From Posidonia oceanica (taxonomy: Eukaryota; Streptophyta; Magnoliopsida; Alismatales; Posidoniaceae): a stretch of DNA of 64,000 nucleotides. The number at the start of each line of letters is the position of its first letter. Position 1 is the stretch's first letter. Where the stretch lies: assembly GCA_037176725.1 (NCBI GenBank), contig JAZBRS010000026.1, forward strand, positions 151,415,501 to 151,479,500. The letters run 5' to 3'. The position numbers and the translations under genes were made by a program. Below the pieces are notes generated by a model. The model did not search any database. It saw only the letters and a list, made by a program, of their open reading frames with translations, and was not told where the DNA came from. Of the stretch, positions 35,572-47,106 are shown piece by piece.

Positions 35572-35817
35572 GGCCCCGTCTGTTTGGTGGAGTTCGACCG
35601 GATCCTAAAGGTGGAGTTGTCACTGTAGCAGCTCCCACTTGGAAGCTAACTTTAGCAGTTTTCAACAACTCTTGTTTTTTCTTCTTGTTGCTGTAGTAAT
35701 AAGAGTTGATTTTGGAGATTGGAGTTTGACTCAAAAACTGTAGTTTGTTTTGCACATGAAGCTCCCCATCGTACTTGGAGCTGTGGGAGTTGGAGAAACA
35801 ATGAAACAAACGCACCT
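35572..35817. mobile_element. Tourist-like (PIF/Harbinger) MITE
   Basis: 246 bp flanked by TTA (35569-35571 and 35818-35820), the usual 3-bp target of this group. The left end is ggccccgtctgtttgg; the right end read in reverse is aggtgcgtttgtttca, an imperfect terminal inverted repeat. The interior (gtagcagctccc, gttgctgtagtaataag, ggagctgtgggagttgg) has the composition of plant Tourist-like elements. Confidence 0.7.
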
Positions 35818-36042
35818 TTAGGCTCTATCACTCACGAATAAGGGTGTAAATAGATATAGTGTATCTGTAAAAAAATCCATATCCGTATTCGTTTATGAAC
35901 AGATATGGATATCCATATTTGCTCTTTGGCGGATACAGATACGGATACGGATATGGTTTTTTGAATTTGAATGGATACGGATATATCTTTTGAATTTTCA
36001 ATGGATATGGATAATTTATATATATATATATATATATATATA

Positions 36043-37555
36043 GGATTAGGATCTGCTGCACTAACATTTTGAGGTAAAGTAACCTATAGCTGTTGGATCT
36101 TAATTCTAAGGTCAATATGAAAACTACCATTTTATTAATAGTGGTTTTGTGTTTGAAAGTTAATGAGAGAGAGAGAGTATAGTTAATTACTTGTTGTTAT
36201 TAAATAAAGTGTAGCTATAGTAATAATTGGTCCAATTACCAATGATTTTGATGGCCTTACACACCATCTATTCAACTACTTTATGGTCTTAGATATATAG
36301 CCTTACACACATTTATATAATGTCATATTCAATGATTTTTATGGCCTTACACACCTTTTCATGACTTTATGGTCTCTTCACTATTATGATGGAAAAGCTA
36401 TAGATCATAATATTTTTAATGCCTCTTTCATGTTTGATCAACATTATATAGTTTATAACAATCCACCACTCCCTCCATATTTAAAGTTAATGATATTTTT
36501 ATTCCTTCATGCCTCTTCCGTTATGTAGTTTTCATGGTTGGTCCTTGACATATGTCACATGTTTTTACTGAAACTAAACATTTTATGAACTTAAGTTATT
36601 ACTGTTTCGGTTTCAGTATTCGTTTATATGTTGACACTTTTGATATTATTTTATAAATGTATTACCGATTAACTTAAACTGAATGACTTATGAACTTTAG
36701 TTGCTATATCTTTTGTTTTTATATTACAATTAGTTTGTACTGTAACTTAAATTAATCGTAACTTTAGTGTTACTAAAAACGAAATGTTTTATACTTAAAT
36801 GTTGTAACTGAATTATGACGTTAACTGAAACTCAACTTTTTATGAACTTAAGTTAATACGTTTTATATTTCAGTATTTGTTATATGTTTACAATTTAAAC
36901 ATTATCTTCTTCATGTCTTACATAGCAACTGAAACTGAATATTGTTGGAATTTAAGTTTCTGTATTTTAAGTTTTAGTTTTTAATGTTATTTGATAAAGT
37001 AACTGAATATCATATTAGTTAATACGTTTTCTGTTTTAGTTTTCGTTTGAATTATTTTAAGTTAGATACACTTTTTCAGTTTTGTATTCTAGTTCAAAAT
37101 AATGTATTTAAAGTTGTCATTCAGCATTCACTTGAATAATGTTTTTTTTTGTTTTTTTTAACAAAAACCTTAAAACGAAAATTTTTTTCCATGAAAACTT
37201 TTGTCCCATTAAAAATTTTCGTGTTAAGGTTTTCGTTTTAAAAAAATAAGAAAAAAATCATTCAAGTGATATTCCCCAACTTGTTTCTTCATCTCTTTTC
37301 ATTAAAGAACTTTTTTTCCCATGAAACGAAAACTTTTTTTGGGGAAAGGAAGGTAATAAGTATGGTACGGTTTTCGGTACAAGTTGTCAAGCACTTTTTA
37401 AGTTTATTTATTATTTTGAGATTAAAACATATAAAACCACTTGTTTCTGGTTTGTGGTTTTGTATTTTTTTAAGATGTATGATGGAATGATGAGTGGCTA
37501 AGATGAAGCCTCATCTAAGGGGTATTTTGAGGTAAGATATACCAGATCCCTTCCC
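36043..37555. mobile_element. Possible nested element inside the hAT-like copy
   Basis: The ends ggattaggatctgctg and, in reverse, ggaagggatctggtat are similar, and both abut runs of (TA)n that may be the target. The inside has several degenerate copies of a unit with aactgaaact and tatgaacttaagtta (36565, 36820, 36925) and a palindrome at 37129-37268. Class uncertain. Confidence 0.35.
37129..37268. repeat. 140-bp imperfect palindrome
   Basis: Arms of about 60 bp: cacttgaat at 37129 pairs with attcaagtg at 37268, and aaccttaaaacgaaaattt pairs with aaattttcgtgttaaggtt. Only about 15 bases lie between the arms. It could fold into a long hairpin as RNA. Confidence 0.8.
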
Positions 37556-38906
37556 TATATATATATATATAACTTTTTATATTTCAACATCTAACCATTA
37601 GATTAAAAATCTAAACTGCTAGATACAATTGAAACTATTTAAAATGCTTGTATATAAAAAATTAAGTGAGTTTGAAATTCCTAAATACTGAATTTAGTAT
37701 GTACTTATTATAGCTTGTTATAGCTCATAGATAACAATTGAATTTATATATGAATAGATCTATATGTTATGAGTTTTTAAATGATATGGATTTAGATGTG
37801 TACCTGATCTAAATGATTTATATTAAGATTCATGGATTACATTTTGGTTATGAAACTTATAACTTAGAGATTTAGTGATTCTTGATTTAAAACCATTAAA
37901 TTTGTATAAGAATAGATATGCATATTAGGAGTTTCTAAATGATGTAGATTTTGGTGTGTATCTAATCCACATGATGTAAATTAAGATCTATGGATTATAT
38001 TTTGATTTTGAAACTTATAACACGTGATTTTGAAAATTGTTCTTAAAATGTTCAAATGAAGACAGTCTATAGTTGATCCTCTCCTTAGATATACATTAAA
38101 TATTTAATATTAAAAATTTAAAATCAAACTTTAGACCTATTCTCTCTTCCTTGGACTGCATGTTGAGTTTTCATGTTACAATACTCCATGACATGTCATG
38201 ATGTCATCTAACAGGTATTTTGATTTTTGAGACAGACATCCTAATAGTTCTTTGCAAATTAGGACTTTATCATTTATAAGTTCTTTACTTCTTGATGTTT
38301 TTCTTCTCAAAAATTATTTATCTAATTTACAAGGATTTTACTTTGTCATTTATAGGATTTTACTAACTTTAATTACAAAATATGTTGTAAAATGTGACAG
38401 GTTTTTTTATTAATCATTAATTAATTATACATCCTTAGAGCTAGAATATTAAGATTTGGATTCATAACTTCATCTCTTTTTGGAAAAGGTAAGTCCAACC
38501 TATCATTATGTCTAATTTATTTTTATTTTTGATATATATTATTTTTATTTCATATATACTAAATAACTTAAAATATATAAATATATGAAACCGTTATTGA
38601 TGATTTGATTAATTATGTGATATGCATATCATCATATCTATTTTTATATCCGACTCTATCTATATTCGATTCTCTCTTATCTGTTCTGTATCCATATCCA
38701 TTTTTTGAGAATATGAATATGTAATTTTCCTATATGTATGATATCTGTATCCGTATTTCGAAAACGAAAACAAATATGGTAACACCCATATCCGTACCAT
38801 ATCTGATCCGTTTTCATCCCTACCTACGAGGATCAATCGAGGACCTCTACTAACCCTCTTCTCTTAATGGATAGTATATCCCCTCCCCCGATGTGAAGGA
38901 CACCTG

Positions 38907-39951
38907 TGTTGAAAAATATATATGATATATTTAATTTTGATGATAACAAATGGAATTAATGATATTACTTGAGGAAATACTCTTCAGTTGATTTTAAGAT
39001 AGGTGGAATATCTGAGGAAAATTAATCTTTGAAGAAAACCAAGTAAAGCATGGAATGTAGAAGAGAATTCTACATCAGAGACTACATGAAGACAAGAAGA
39101 AAAGTCAAAGACAATAGTATTCATGTTGTAATAATTTATATGCAAATTTTTTCTTCATTATTATACTCTAAGAAAAGATGTAAAAGATCTCCCAAGACAT
39201 CCCAAAACAATTAGGAAAATAACCATACCTAAACTTGAGGAAAACACTTAGAAAATCCTAAAGGTTTAGAAGTTAGGTCAGAAACGGAAAATCGAATCAA
39301 ACCGGAATATCGATTTAGTCGAATGTTGGAGATTTTCGGTCGACCGATTGATTTCGGTATACCGTTTATACTAGTCGTTTGTGAACGTTGAGCTATCCGT
39401 TAGACACAGTTTTGGGTCTTGCTATACCTATAAGTAGAACCCCCAAGGACCCTCTAAGAGACACCAACACTTATACTATCTTGTACTACCCATTTGCTAA
39501 GCTCAAAGATCCTATTTAGTGAGAATACTCCCAAGTTAGCCAAAAAGAGATTACTAGTGATAATTCTGTTGGAAGATCAAAAGAGATGTTGCTTGTAAGA
39601 CTGTTGTAATCAATGAGGATACTTCTCTAGCTGTGAGAAGGGCTCTGCGGGTTTTGCAGAGGAAGCTTTTATCTTCATCAAGTAAGTGTATTTACGTTGA
39701 TAAGATTAAGGGAACTCTAGAGGGGATCTGGGAGTGGACTAGGCCGGGTTGGCTGAACTACTATATATCGATTGTGTCATATCTCATTGTCTCTTATCTC
39801 CTTCTATGCTTGTTATAATTCAATATTCAAATTGCTTATCTTAGATCATTTATTTGAGTATTACTCATTGTGTGTTTAAAATTGTTTAAATTACTTATAA
39901 ATTTTAAATACTCTATTCACCCCCCTCTAGAGTAGCCATTCGATCCTAACA
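38907..39951 (+). repeat. SIRE-type 5' LTR
   Basis: Starts TGTTGAAAAATATATATG and ends CGATCCTAACA, with a PBS two bases later. Homologous to the solo LTR at 16820-23131. Contains the palindromes CGGTCGACCG (39337-39346) and CGGTATACCG (39355-39364). Confidence 0.88.
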
Positions 39952-39953
39952 AT

Positions 39954-39966
39954 TGGTATTAGAGTC
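39954..39966 (+). other. SIRE-type primer-binding site
   Basis: TGGTATTAGAGTC, matching the initiator-Met tRNA site TGGTATCAGAGCC with two C to T changes. Confidence 0.85.
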
Positions 39967-40013
39967 TGGTTGTCTAGAAATTAAGATCTAACAATCTATT
40001 TAGACAAAGAAAA

Positions 40014-41340
40014 ATGGCATCAACTAGTAATAAAGCAATTGAGGGTTAAAGCATTAACAAACCACCATTTTTTGATGGAAACAATTACACTTATTGGAAA
40101 TGTAGGATGATAATATATTTAAAATCAATAAACTTCAAACTATGGGATATAATAATTAATGGTTTTCCTAAAAATGATAAACCTTATAGTGAATGGAGTG
40201 AAGAAGATGAAAGATTAGCTACATTAGATGCAAAAGGTCTTAACCTTGTAGATACTATTTTGTGCTGTAAATCAGGAACAATTTAATAAAATATCAAACT
40301 GTACAACTACACAACAAGCTTGGCATAATCTTGAAGTAACCCATGAAGGGACTAATTAAGTCAAGGAAACTAAAATCAACATGCTAGTACATAAATATGA
40401 ACTGTTTAAAATGAAACCAAATGAGCCTATTGGAGAAATGTTTACTAGATTCTGTGATATAACATACTCTCTACAAGCTCTAGGAAAAAGTTATCCTCAA
40501 AATGATTTGGTAAGAAAAGTATTAAGATCTTTAACCCCTGAATGGGAAAAGAAAACTACTGCTATAGAAGAAGCTAAAGATCTATCAACTTATGCCTTAG
40601 AAAATTTAATTGGAAATTTAACTTCATATGAAGTTCAAATATAAGAGAAAGAAAATGACAAACAACCAATTAAAAAGATAATTGCACTTAAAACAACTAC
40701 CAACTCAGAAACAGAAAATGAAGATGATGAGGAGATCGCCCTCCTTACAAGAAGATTTAAAAGATTCATAAGAAACAAGAAGTTTCCAAAGAAGGGAAAA
40801 TTTAATGAACAAGAAGATGCACTCCTATGTTTTAACTGTAACAAACTTGGACATATCAAGAGAGATTGCCAATTAATCAAAATGAAAATTTTTAGAAAAG
40901 ATAATAGAAGATTTAAGAAAAAGGCTCTCTAAGCCACGTGGGATGAGACTGACTCTTCATCTGATGAAGAATTATTCTCTGATACTGAAAGAGCAAATAT
41001 GTGCTTCATGGCACAAGAAAGCTTTATCTCCCAAAATGATGATATGGAAGAACTACTAGATGTTTTTAATGATTTATATGAAAAATATAAAACTCTAAAA
41101 TCATCATCAAAACTTCTAAATCAACAAAATGAAGAGTTAGTAAAGAAAAATGATGCACTTATAAATGAAGGAGAAAAATTAATGTTTGAAAATGAAGATC
41201 TAAGTCTCAAGAATACAGACTTAAATATGGATCTAAAACATATGAGATTTAAAATTTCCAACTTTGAAAAATATATAAAGACTTTAAAAGATAAGAGTAA
41301 TGATCTTTTTAACACTGTTGTAAAATTTACTAAGGGAAAA
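40014..41340 (+). pseudogene. SIRE-type gag
   Basis: The ATG at 40014 gives MASTSNKAIEG and then a stop. The frame continues with NKPPFFDGNNYTYWKCRMII, the SIRE gag start. It then gives EWSEEDERLATLDAKGLNLV, THEGT, and in the open stretch 40381-40644 ELFKMKPNEPIGEMFTRFCD and VRKVLRSLTPEW. A complete CX2CX4HX4C zinc knuckle CFNCNKLGHIKRDC is at about 40829-40870. The last part (40999-41340) is a Lys/Glu-rich coiled-coil-like segment. Several stops and frame changes break it. Confidence 0.87.
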
Positions 41341-41529
41341 TAAAATCTAGATTTGTTATTATCTAGTCAAAGATCTTCAATATACAAACAAGGTATTGGT
41401 TATTCCTCTTTTAAGGATAAACCATATAAAAATGGATTTATTAGACAATCAACTCATGAGAAGTACATTTTTGTGGTAAAGAAACCAAATCCATCTAAGT
41501 GGGTACAAAAGAATAGATTTGGCAACAGT

Positions 41530-42830
41530 AGAATCCACCCTACCAAAATTTAGGTATCTAAAACTTTGTTGTCCTCTAATGTAGGAACATGATAAACTCA
41601 AAGTGGATGTTGGATAGTAGTTGTTCTCGTCACATGATTGAAGATCATAATCTCCTGAGCACTCTTAAGTCCAAAGACAAAGGAACAGTCACATTCGGAG
41701 ATAATACTAAAGGGACAATTGTCGGGATAGGAAGTGTAGGTAATCCTGACAACCCTTCTATTGAAAATGTTTTATTAGTTAATGGTTTAAAACATGATTT
41801 AATTAGCATTAGTCAATTATGTGATATTGGTTATAAAGTTTTATTTGATAAGAAAGAATGTACAATCTTTGAATCAACCACAAACAAAATAATATTTACT
41901 GGAAATAGAAGGCATAACGTATATAAAATTAAAGTATCCTATAAAACAAATAAAATAATATCATGTGTCGCTTCTACAAATGATGATGCTTGGCTATAGC
42001 ATAGAAGACTTGGTTATGCCAATATGGGACAATTATCAAAATTATCCAAAGGTGATTTCATTCATGATTTGCCAAACATCGATTTCAAAAAGAATAAATT
42101 ATGTGATGCATGCCAATATGGAAAACAAATTAAATCTTCCTTCAAAACAAAAGAAATGATTTCTACTACCAAACCATTGGAACTAATTCATATCGATTTA
42201 TTTGGTCTTAGTAGAACCTTAAGTGTAGGAGGTAAAAGATATGTTTTTGTTTTAGTAGATGATTTTTTGAGATTTACATGGGTATTATTTTTGACAAATA
42301 AAAATGATGTGTTTTCTGAATTTCAAAAGTTTTGCAAAATGATTCAAAATGAAAAGGGGTTAAGTATTATTAAGATAAGAAGTGACCATGGAGGAGAATT
42401 TGAAAATGAGGTTTTCGAAAGTTTTTGTGAAGAAAATAGTTTTCAACATAATTTCTCTTTTCCTAGGACTCCACAACAAAATGGAGTTGTTGAAAGGAAA
42501 AATAGAACATTACAAGAAATGGCTAGAACTATGCTTTGTGAAAACAATTTACCTAAGCATTTCTGGACCGAAGATGTCAATACAGCTTGCTATATTTTAA
42601 ATAGAGTTCTACTTAGACCTGTTTTAAATAAAACTCCTTTTGAGCTTTGGTGTTGCAAGACTCCAACTATTTCATATTTCAAGGTTTTTTGTTGTAAATG
42701 CTTTATTTTGAACACCAAAGATAATTTGGATAAATTTGATTCCAAATCTGATGAAGGAATATTTCTTAGATATTCCTCTAGAAGCAAGGCATACAGAATA
42801 TATAACAAAATAACACTTACTATAGAATAA
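41530..42830 (+). pseudogene. SIRE-type protease and integrase
   Basis: Protease: SKWMLDSSCSRHMIEDHNLL at about 41600, with DSS where DSG is usual, so the active-site glycine is lost. The pre-integrase region holds LVNGLKHDLISISQLC. Integrase: a stop replaces the residue before HRRLGYANMGQL (about 42000). The HHCC zinc finger ends with LCDACQYGKQ, and the three catalytic acidic residues are visible in IHIDLFG, IRSDHGGEF and VVERKNRTL. The 268-codon stretch 42024-42830 is open, which makes this the best-preserved integrase domain in the window. Confidence 0.9.
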
Positions 42831-44617
42831 TCAATGCATGTAAACTTTGATGAAAATAGCATTAAAATTATAAATCTTGAAAATGAAGTAAATAATGATC
42901 AAATAACTAAGCTTGAAAATAATGAAAACACACTTAAGTTAGAAGAAACTGAAATCAACACATTTAACTGGCAATTTGTTCATGGTCACCCTAAGGAACA
43001 AATCATTGGAGATATTTCCAAGGGAATATTGACCAGATCCAAATTGGATAACGAATGTACCACCTATGCATTCATTTCATCTATTTAGCTGAAAAATGTT
43101 AATGAGGCTTGTAATGATGAATATTAGATGATTGATATGAATGAAGAATTAAATCAATTTAAAAGAAATAATGTTTGGGAACTAGTTCCAAAACCAAAAG
43201 ATCATCCAACAATTGAAACTAAATGGATTTTCAGAAATAAACTAGATAAATCAGGAAGAATAGTTAAAAATAAGGCTAGGTTAGTAGCACAAGGGTATAA
43301 TCAATTAGAAGGAATAGGCTTTTATGAAACTTATGCCCTAGTTGCCAGACTAGAATCCATTAGGATGTTATTAACTTATGTAAGTTCCATGAACTTTAAA
43401 TTATACCAAATGGATGTTAAAAGTGCCTTTTTAAATAGGTAATTGAGGAAAAAGTATATGTGAAACAACCCCTTAGATTTGAAAATAAATTATATACAGA
43501 TCATGTATTTAAATTAAACAAAGCACTCTATAGACTAAAGCAAGCTCCTAGAGCCTAGTATGATAGATTAAAGAAATTTTTAATTGAAAAGGACTTTGTT
43601 ATTGGAGTTGCTGATACAACTCTATTGATCAAAAAGAATGAAAAAGGCATTCCATTAATCCAAATCTATGTTGATATCATATTTGGATCAACAAATGAAA
43701 ATCTATGTAAAGAATTCTAAAAAATTATGCAAAAAGAATTTGAAATGAGTATGATGGGAGAATTAAATTATTTTCTTGGGTTTCAAGTGAAATAAATGAA
43801 TGAAGGAATATTTATCTTCCAAGAAAAATATACAAAAGAATTGTTGAAAAGATTTGGAATGGAAAACTCAAAGGAAGCCAAAACACCTATGAGTACAAAT
43901 ACTAAGTTAGACAAGGATGAAAATGGGAAAGATGTAGATCAAAAGATGTATAGAGACATGATTGGTTCCCTCCTATATTTAACTGCTAGTAGACCAGACA
44001 TTATGTTCAGTGTCTGTCTTTGTGCTAGATATCAAGTTGCACCTAAGGAATCTCATCTAATTGCAGTTAAAAGAATATTTAGATATCTACATGGAACTAC
44101 AGAATTAGGTCTATTCTATTCTAAAAATACAAACTTAGAATTAATAGGATATAGTGATGCTGATTATGTTCAATGTAAGACTGATAGGAAGAGCACTAAT
44201 GGAACTTGTCAATTTCTAGGGCATTCATTGGTTTCTTGGTTTAGCAAGAAACAAAATAGTGTTGCCTTATCCACTACTGAAGCAGAATACATCGCAGCTG
44301 GATGTTGTTGTGTCCAAATATTATGGATGAAACAAACCTTAAAAGATTTTGACTTAACATTTAACACAACACCTATAATGTGTGATAATACAAGTGCAAT
44401 TAATCACTCTAAAAATCCTATAAATCATTCAAGAACTAAACACATTGAAGTTAGACACCACTTCTTAAGAGATCATGTTGCAAACTGTAATATAAAATTA
44501 GAATTTATATCCACAAGTAACCAGTTAGCAGATATATTTACTAAACCTCTAAATGAATTACAATTTGTAAAAATTAGAAGACATCTAAGTTTATGCAAGA
44601 TATGTGATCTTGAATAA
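42831..44617 (+). pseudogene. SIRE-type reverse transcriptase and RNase H
   Basis: The linker has ITKLENNENTLKLEE and GILTRSKLDNE. Reverse transcriptase starts at about 43128 with [19 protein letters not shown] and [20 protein letters not shown], then [11 protein letters not shown] and a stop. [12 protein letters not shown] follows. The catalytic YVDD is reduced to YVDIIFGS (about 43667), one aspartate codon short. RNase H lies in a 273-codon open stretch (43796-44617) with YSDADY, LSTTEAEY and CDNTSA, so all its acidic residues remain, ending at a TAA. Stops upstream make the polyprotein non-functional. Confidence 0.9.
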
Positions 44618-44649
44618 AAATTAAAATAATTTTTTTTTAACATAGATCA

Positions 44650-45140
44650 AATTCGGTATACCGAAATTCATCGGTTTTCCGATTTCTGTATAAATCTGAC
44701 AGATTTTTTGAATCACCGATTTTGAATGGTTTTCCAAAAATCCATGTTTCGGAAGTTCATTTGAACGGTTTTCTGAAAATCCGTATTTCGGAAGTTCATT
44801 TTTGACCGATTTTTCGAAAATCCCTGTTTCGGAAGAACATTTTGATCCGATCTACCGGTTATTTAGAAAGTAAAATTTTGCAGATTTTTCGGTGAACCGA
44901 TATTCATCGGTTTTCCGAAAATCCCTGTTTCGGAAGTTCATTTTGGATCGGTTTTTCAAAAATCCCTATTTCGTAAGAACATTTTGTTCTGATCTACCGA
45001 TTTGTATGTAAAACAAAAATTATATATTTATTTTTCGATAAACCGATTTAAATCGGTGTTCCGAAAATCCCTGATTCGGAAGAACATTTTGCTCCGGAAG
45101 AATGAGTTATTATTTTATATCGAACAAATCGGAATACCGT
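44650..45140. repeat. Tandem repeat array downstream of SIRE RNase H
   Basis: About nine degenerate units of 40-50 bp built on ggttttccgaaaatccctgt followed by ttcggaag and ttcattttg. A larger period (about 170 bp) is visible through the interposed ctgatctaccg segments. Flanked by CGGTATACCG palindromes at 44654-44663 and 45149-45158. Confidence 0.85.
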
Positions 45141-45184
45141 TCAGTTTTCGGTATACCGTTTTTCATTTTAAAATCATTATTTCG

Positions 45185-45374
45185 ATTGTAAAACCTAGGG
45201 TTAAATGTTTCCTATATATACCCCATCTTCCGTTTTTGTCTGACACTCCCTTCCAACCCTAAGCTTCCACTTCCACTCGCAAGCCCTAATCCTCCTCCTT
45301 CCTCCGGCGTCTCTCCGTCCTTCTTCTTCCCTTCTCAAAAACCCTTAGCCGTCGCCTCTCCGTCCTCCTCAACA
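45185..45374 (+). promoter_or_regulatory. Promoter-like region before the SIRE 3' reading frame
   Basis: A TATA box, ctatatata, lies at 45212-45220, preceded by an acctagggtt (telo-box-like) word at about 45193. It is followed by about 150 bases of CT-rich leader with aaccctaa and ccctaat words, ending at the ATG at 45375 (context aacaATGG). This is the layout of a plant core promoter with a pyrimidine-rich 5' UTR. Confidence 0.55.
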
Positions 45375-45804
45375 ATGGCACCTAAGAAGAGCTTTGCCCA
45401 AAAACCCAAAAGAAAAGCTCTGTTCGTTGCTCACTCCGGCGACTCCTCCGAAGATGACCACACCTACGGATCAAGTTTCTGCATTTCATCGGTGAGGAAG
45501 CCATGAAGGCTCACTGGGAGCGATATGCCAACAGAGAAGTCCTCATCGGCCGGAAGGTAGATTTCGACACTTTAGGTGACATAGGCTCTCTCTTTCAAGT
45601 TCAGTCCTTAACTCCATTCTTAGCATTTATTGGTGATCTTAAGTACTATCCACACTTAGTATCACAATTCTATGCCAACTTAGTAATTTCAGCTGACACC
45701 TATGATTCTTACCTGTTAGGTAAAGATATGACCTTTGATGAAGTTCTTATAGGACAATTGCTATAAATTCCATCCTCAGGAATAGACATCACCTTATCTA
45801 TAGA
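45375..45804 (+). pseudogene. Extra SIRE 3' reading frame (putative plant transposon protein-like)
   Basis: The ATG at 45375 gives MAPKKSFAQKPKRKALFVAH with a basic start and an acidic SGDSSEDD patch. A one-base frameshift near 45464 moves translation into the frame that reads KFLHFIGEEAMKAHWERYAN, then VLIGRKVDFDTLGD, PHLVSQFYANLV and LLGKDMTFDEVLIGQLL. A stop lies at 45764, followed by more of the same domain (IPSSGIDI). The F-AN and V-G-xx-F-xxxLI pattern resembles the plant 'putative plant transposon protein' domain often found in retroelements. Its function is unknown. The Tat-type insertion at 45805 cuts the gene. The similarity is from memory and the family name should be checked. Confidence 0.6.
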
Positions 45805-46472
45805 TGTAGATACCCCAATTTGACTACCAGCTTGGCGGATTTCACTCGAGGATCAAGCTCAGAAACCTAAAACCCCACTTTCCACCAAAACCCCATTCAA
45901 ACCCTAAAACTCCTCCCAAAAAACCCAATATTTCTCCCCAAACACCACTTAGGCCCATTAGAGACAAACTTAGGCCCATTTAGAAACCCTGCTGGGACAG
46001 GAGGGCCCAGTCGCCAGTCACACAGGCGACTGGAAGTTGTTGTTGCCACTTGAAGGGGCGACTCAGCCTGTCGCTAGCAACAGCGGCGACTGGATTGAGC
46101 TGTCGCCAAAGCGAGCGGCGACTCGCCTGCAAACTCCTCTCCCGTGCAGACCGCCGCACAACCACGATCTGCAGCCATGCCTTCGCCCATACCGCCGCCC
46201 TCGCCCAAGCCCCTGACGTCACCTACACCATGCCCTACGACCTACGGCCTTGACCGAACAAAACCACTCTTTCCTCACAACTCATCTCAAGACCCAGCAG
46301 AGACACACACACTCGGCATAGGAGAAAACCCATCAGCCCACTCCTACACCCACTTCGCCGGCCAATTCCTCCGCTTCTAGAGTGATCCAGAGCCACCCAT
46401 ACACTCCTGAGCGATCCCCGATCATCCCCGGACGCCGACATAATCTCCCCTGGGCTTCCAAAGCCTCACACG
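45805..46472 (+). repeat. Inverted arm: 5' part of a Tat/Ogre-type LTR
   Basis: Starts TGTAGATACCCCAATTTGAC, directly after ataga of the SIRE frame. It matches, in opposite orientation, the first part of the LTR that begins at 58966, at roughly nine in ten positions by eye. Common blocks include aaaccccattcaaaccctaaaact, agtcgccagtcacac and gcccctgacgtcacctac. The match ends at 46472, where a reverse-oriented PBS begins. Contains a cluster of ggcgact and agtcgcc words at about 46010-46130. Confidence 0.85.
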
Positions 46473-46483
46473 CGGAGTCGCCA
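46473..46483 (-). other. Partial primer-binding site at the inverted junction
   Basis: On the minus strand it reads TGGCGACTCCG, the core of the Arg-tRNA-type PBS of Tat/Ogre elements (TGGCGACTCC). It lies six bases after the minus-strand LTR end at 46490. After 10-11 bases the sequence switches into the inverted LTR arm. Confidence 0.7.
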
Positions 46484-46489
46484 CTTTCC

Positions 46490-47106
46490 TGTGATCGTCC
46501 ACCGCTCGGCCCACGACAGGTTTCGCATGCTGCCATAGCTCGTGTGCGATCGTGCCGTGAGAGAGAGGGGGAAGCCGTGGTCAGTAGTGAATCCGAGGAG
46601 AAACTCGACTCAAAAATATCGGGAAAACGCGAATAAAATATAGATAAGACAAAAGGGAGAAGTCACCTAGTCTATTATAGGGAAGACGAGGAAAACTAAG
46701 AAAAAAGCATAGAAAACATGCAAGCTGATGTGATGCTATGCTAAGTAAAATGACTCGTGCCTAGGACATGGGCAAATGGTCATTGTGGGCCAAAGAAAGG
46801 GTAAGGACTCCTGTTACGTGTGGGGAAGTTGTTAGGCACCCCCAACACACCCGAGGAATCGGTCTTTCAAGGCTAATCGCTCGCATATGCGGGGATTTCG
46901 GCAAATGCTTGCCTTTTACTGTACAGCCAGGGGGCGATGGATGCTATGCATGTCTAATGTGTGCTTTGCCTACCTAAACGCCATTTGAAAACATGCTATA
47001 CTTAGTGGAAAACATGCCAAATATGGGTGTGAAGGCTAAATGCTATGATGTAGATGGTAAGACAATTAACAAGCCAAAACAGAGTTTAACATGCTAAGTA
47101 GGCTTA
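46490..47106 (-). repeat. Tat/Ogre-type LTR, 3' segment
   Basis: Minus-strand LTR ending CGATCACA at 46490. Shares ggcccacaatgacc, cgtaacaggagtcc, gggggtgcctaac and aggtgac blocks with 17280-17720 and 26470-26640. It is continuous with 58063-58966 once the Tekay element is removed; the bases gctta at 47102-47106 are the Tekay target site. The combined LTR is about 1.5 kb. Confidence 0.82.

Larger units (their letters stand above)
35839..38822. mobile_element. hAT-like non-autonomous DNA transposon, about 3 kb
   Basis: The ends are taagggtgtaaatagatat and, in reverse, tagggatgaaaacggatc, an imperfect terminal inverted repeat of hAT type. Both ends carry arrays of ggatacggatatgg words (35870-36010 and, in reverse, 38640-38800). 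Flanking 8-mers ctcacgaa (35831-35838) and cctacgag (38823-38830) agree at 5 of 8, and all three differences are transitions, consistent with a decayed 8-bp TSD. No transposase frame is present. Confidence 0.65.
38907..45804 (+). mobile_element. SIRE-type Ty1/copia element, 3' end cut off
   Basis: Contains in order a 1045-bp 5' LTR, PBS, gag, protease, integrase, reverse transcriptase, RNase H, a tandem-repeat region and an extra 3' reading frame. Position after RNase H and the integrase and gag motifs fit the SIRE/Maximus lineage, whose members are long and often carry an extra frame there. It is interrupted at 45805 by a Tat/Ogre-type structure, and the 3' LTR is not in the window. Confidence 0.87.
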
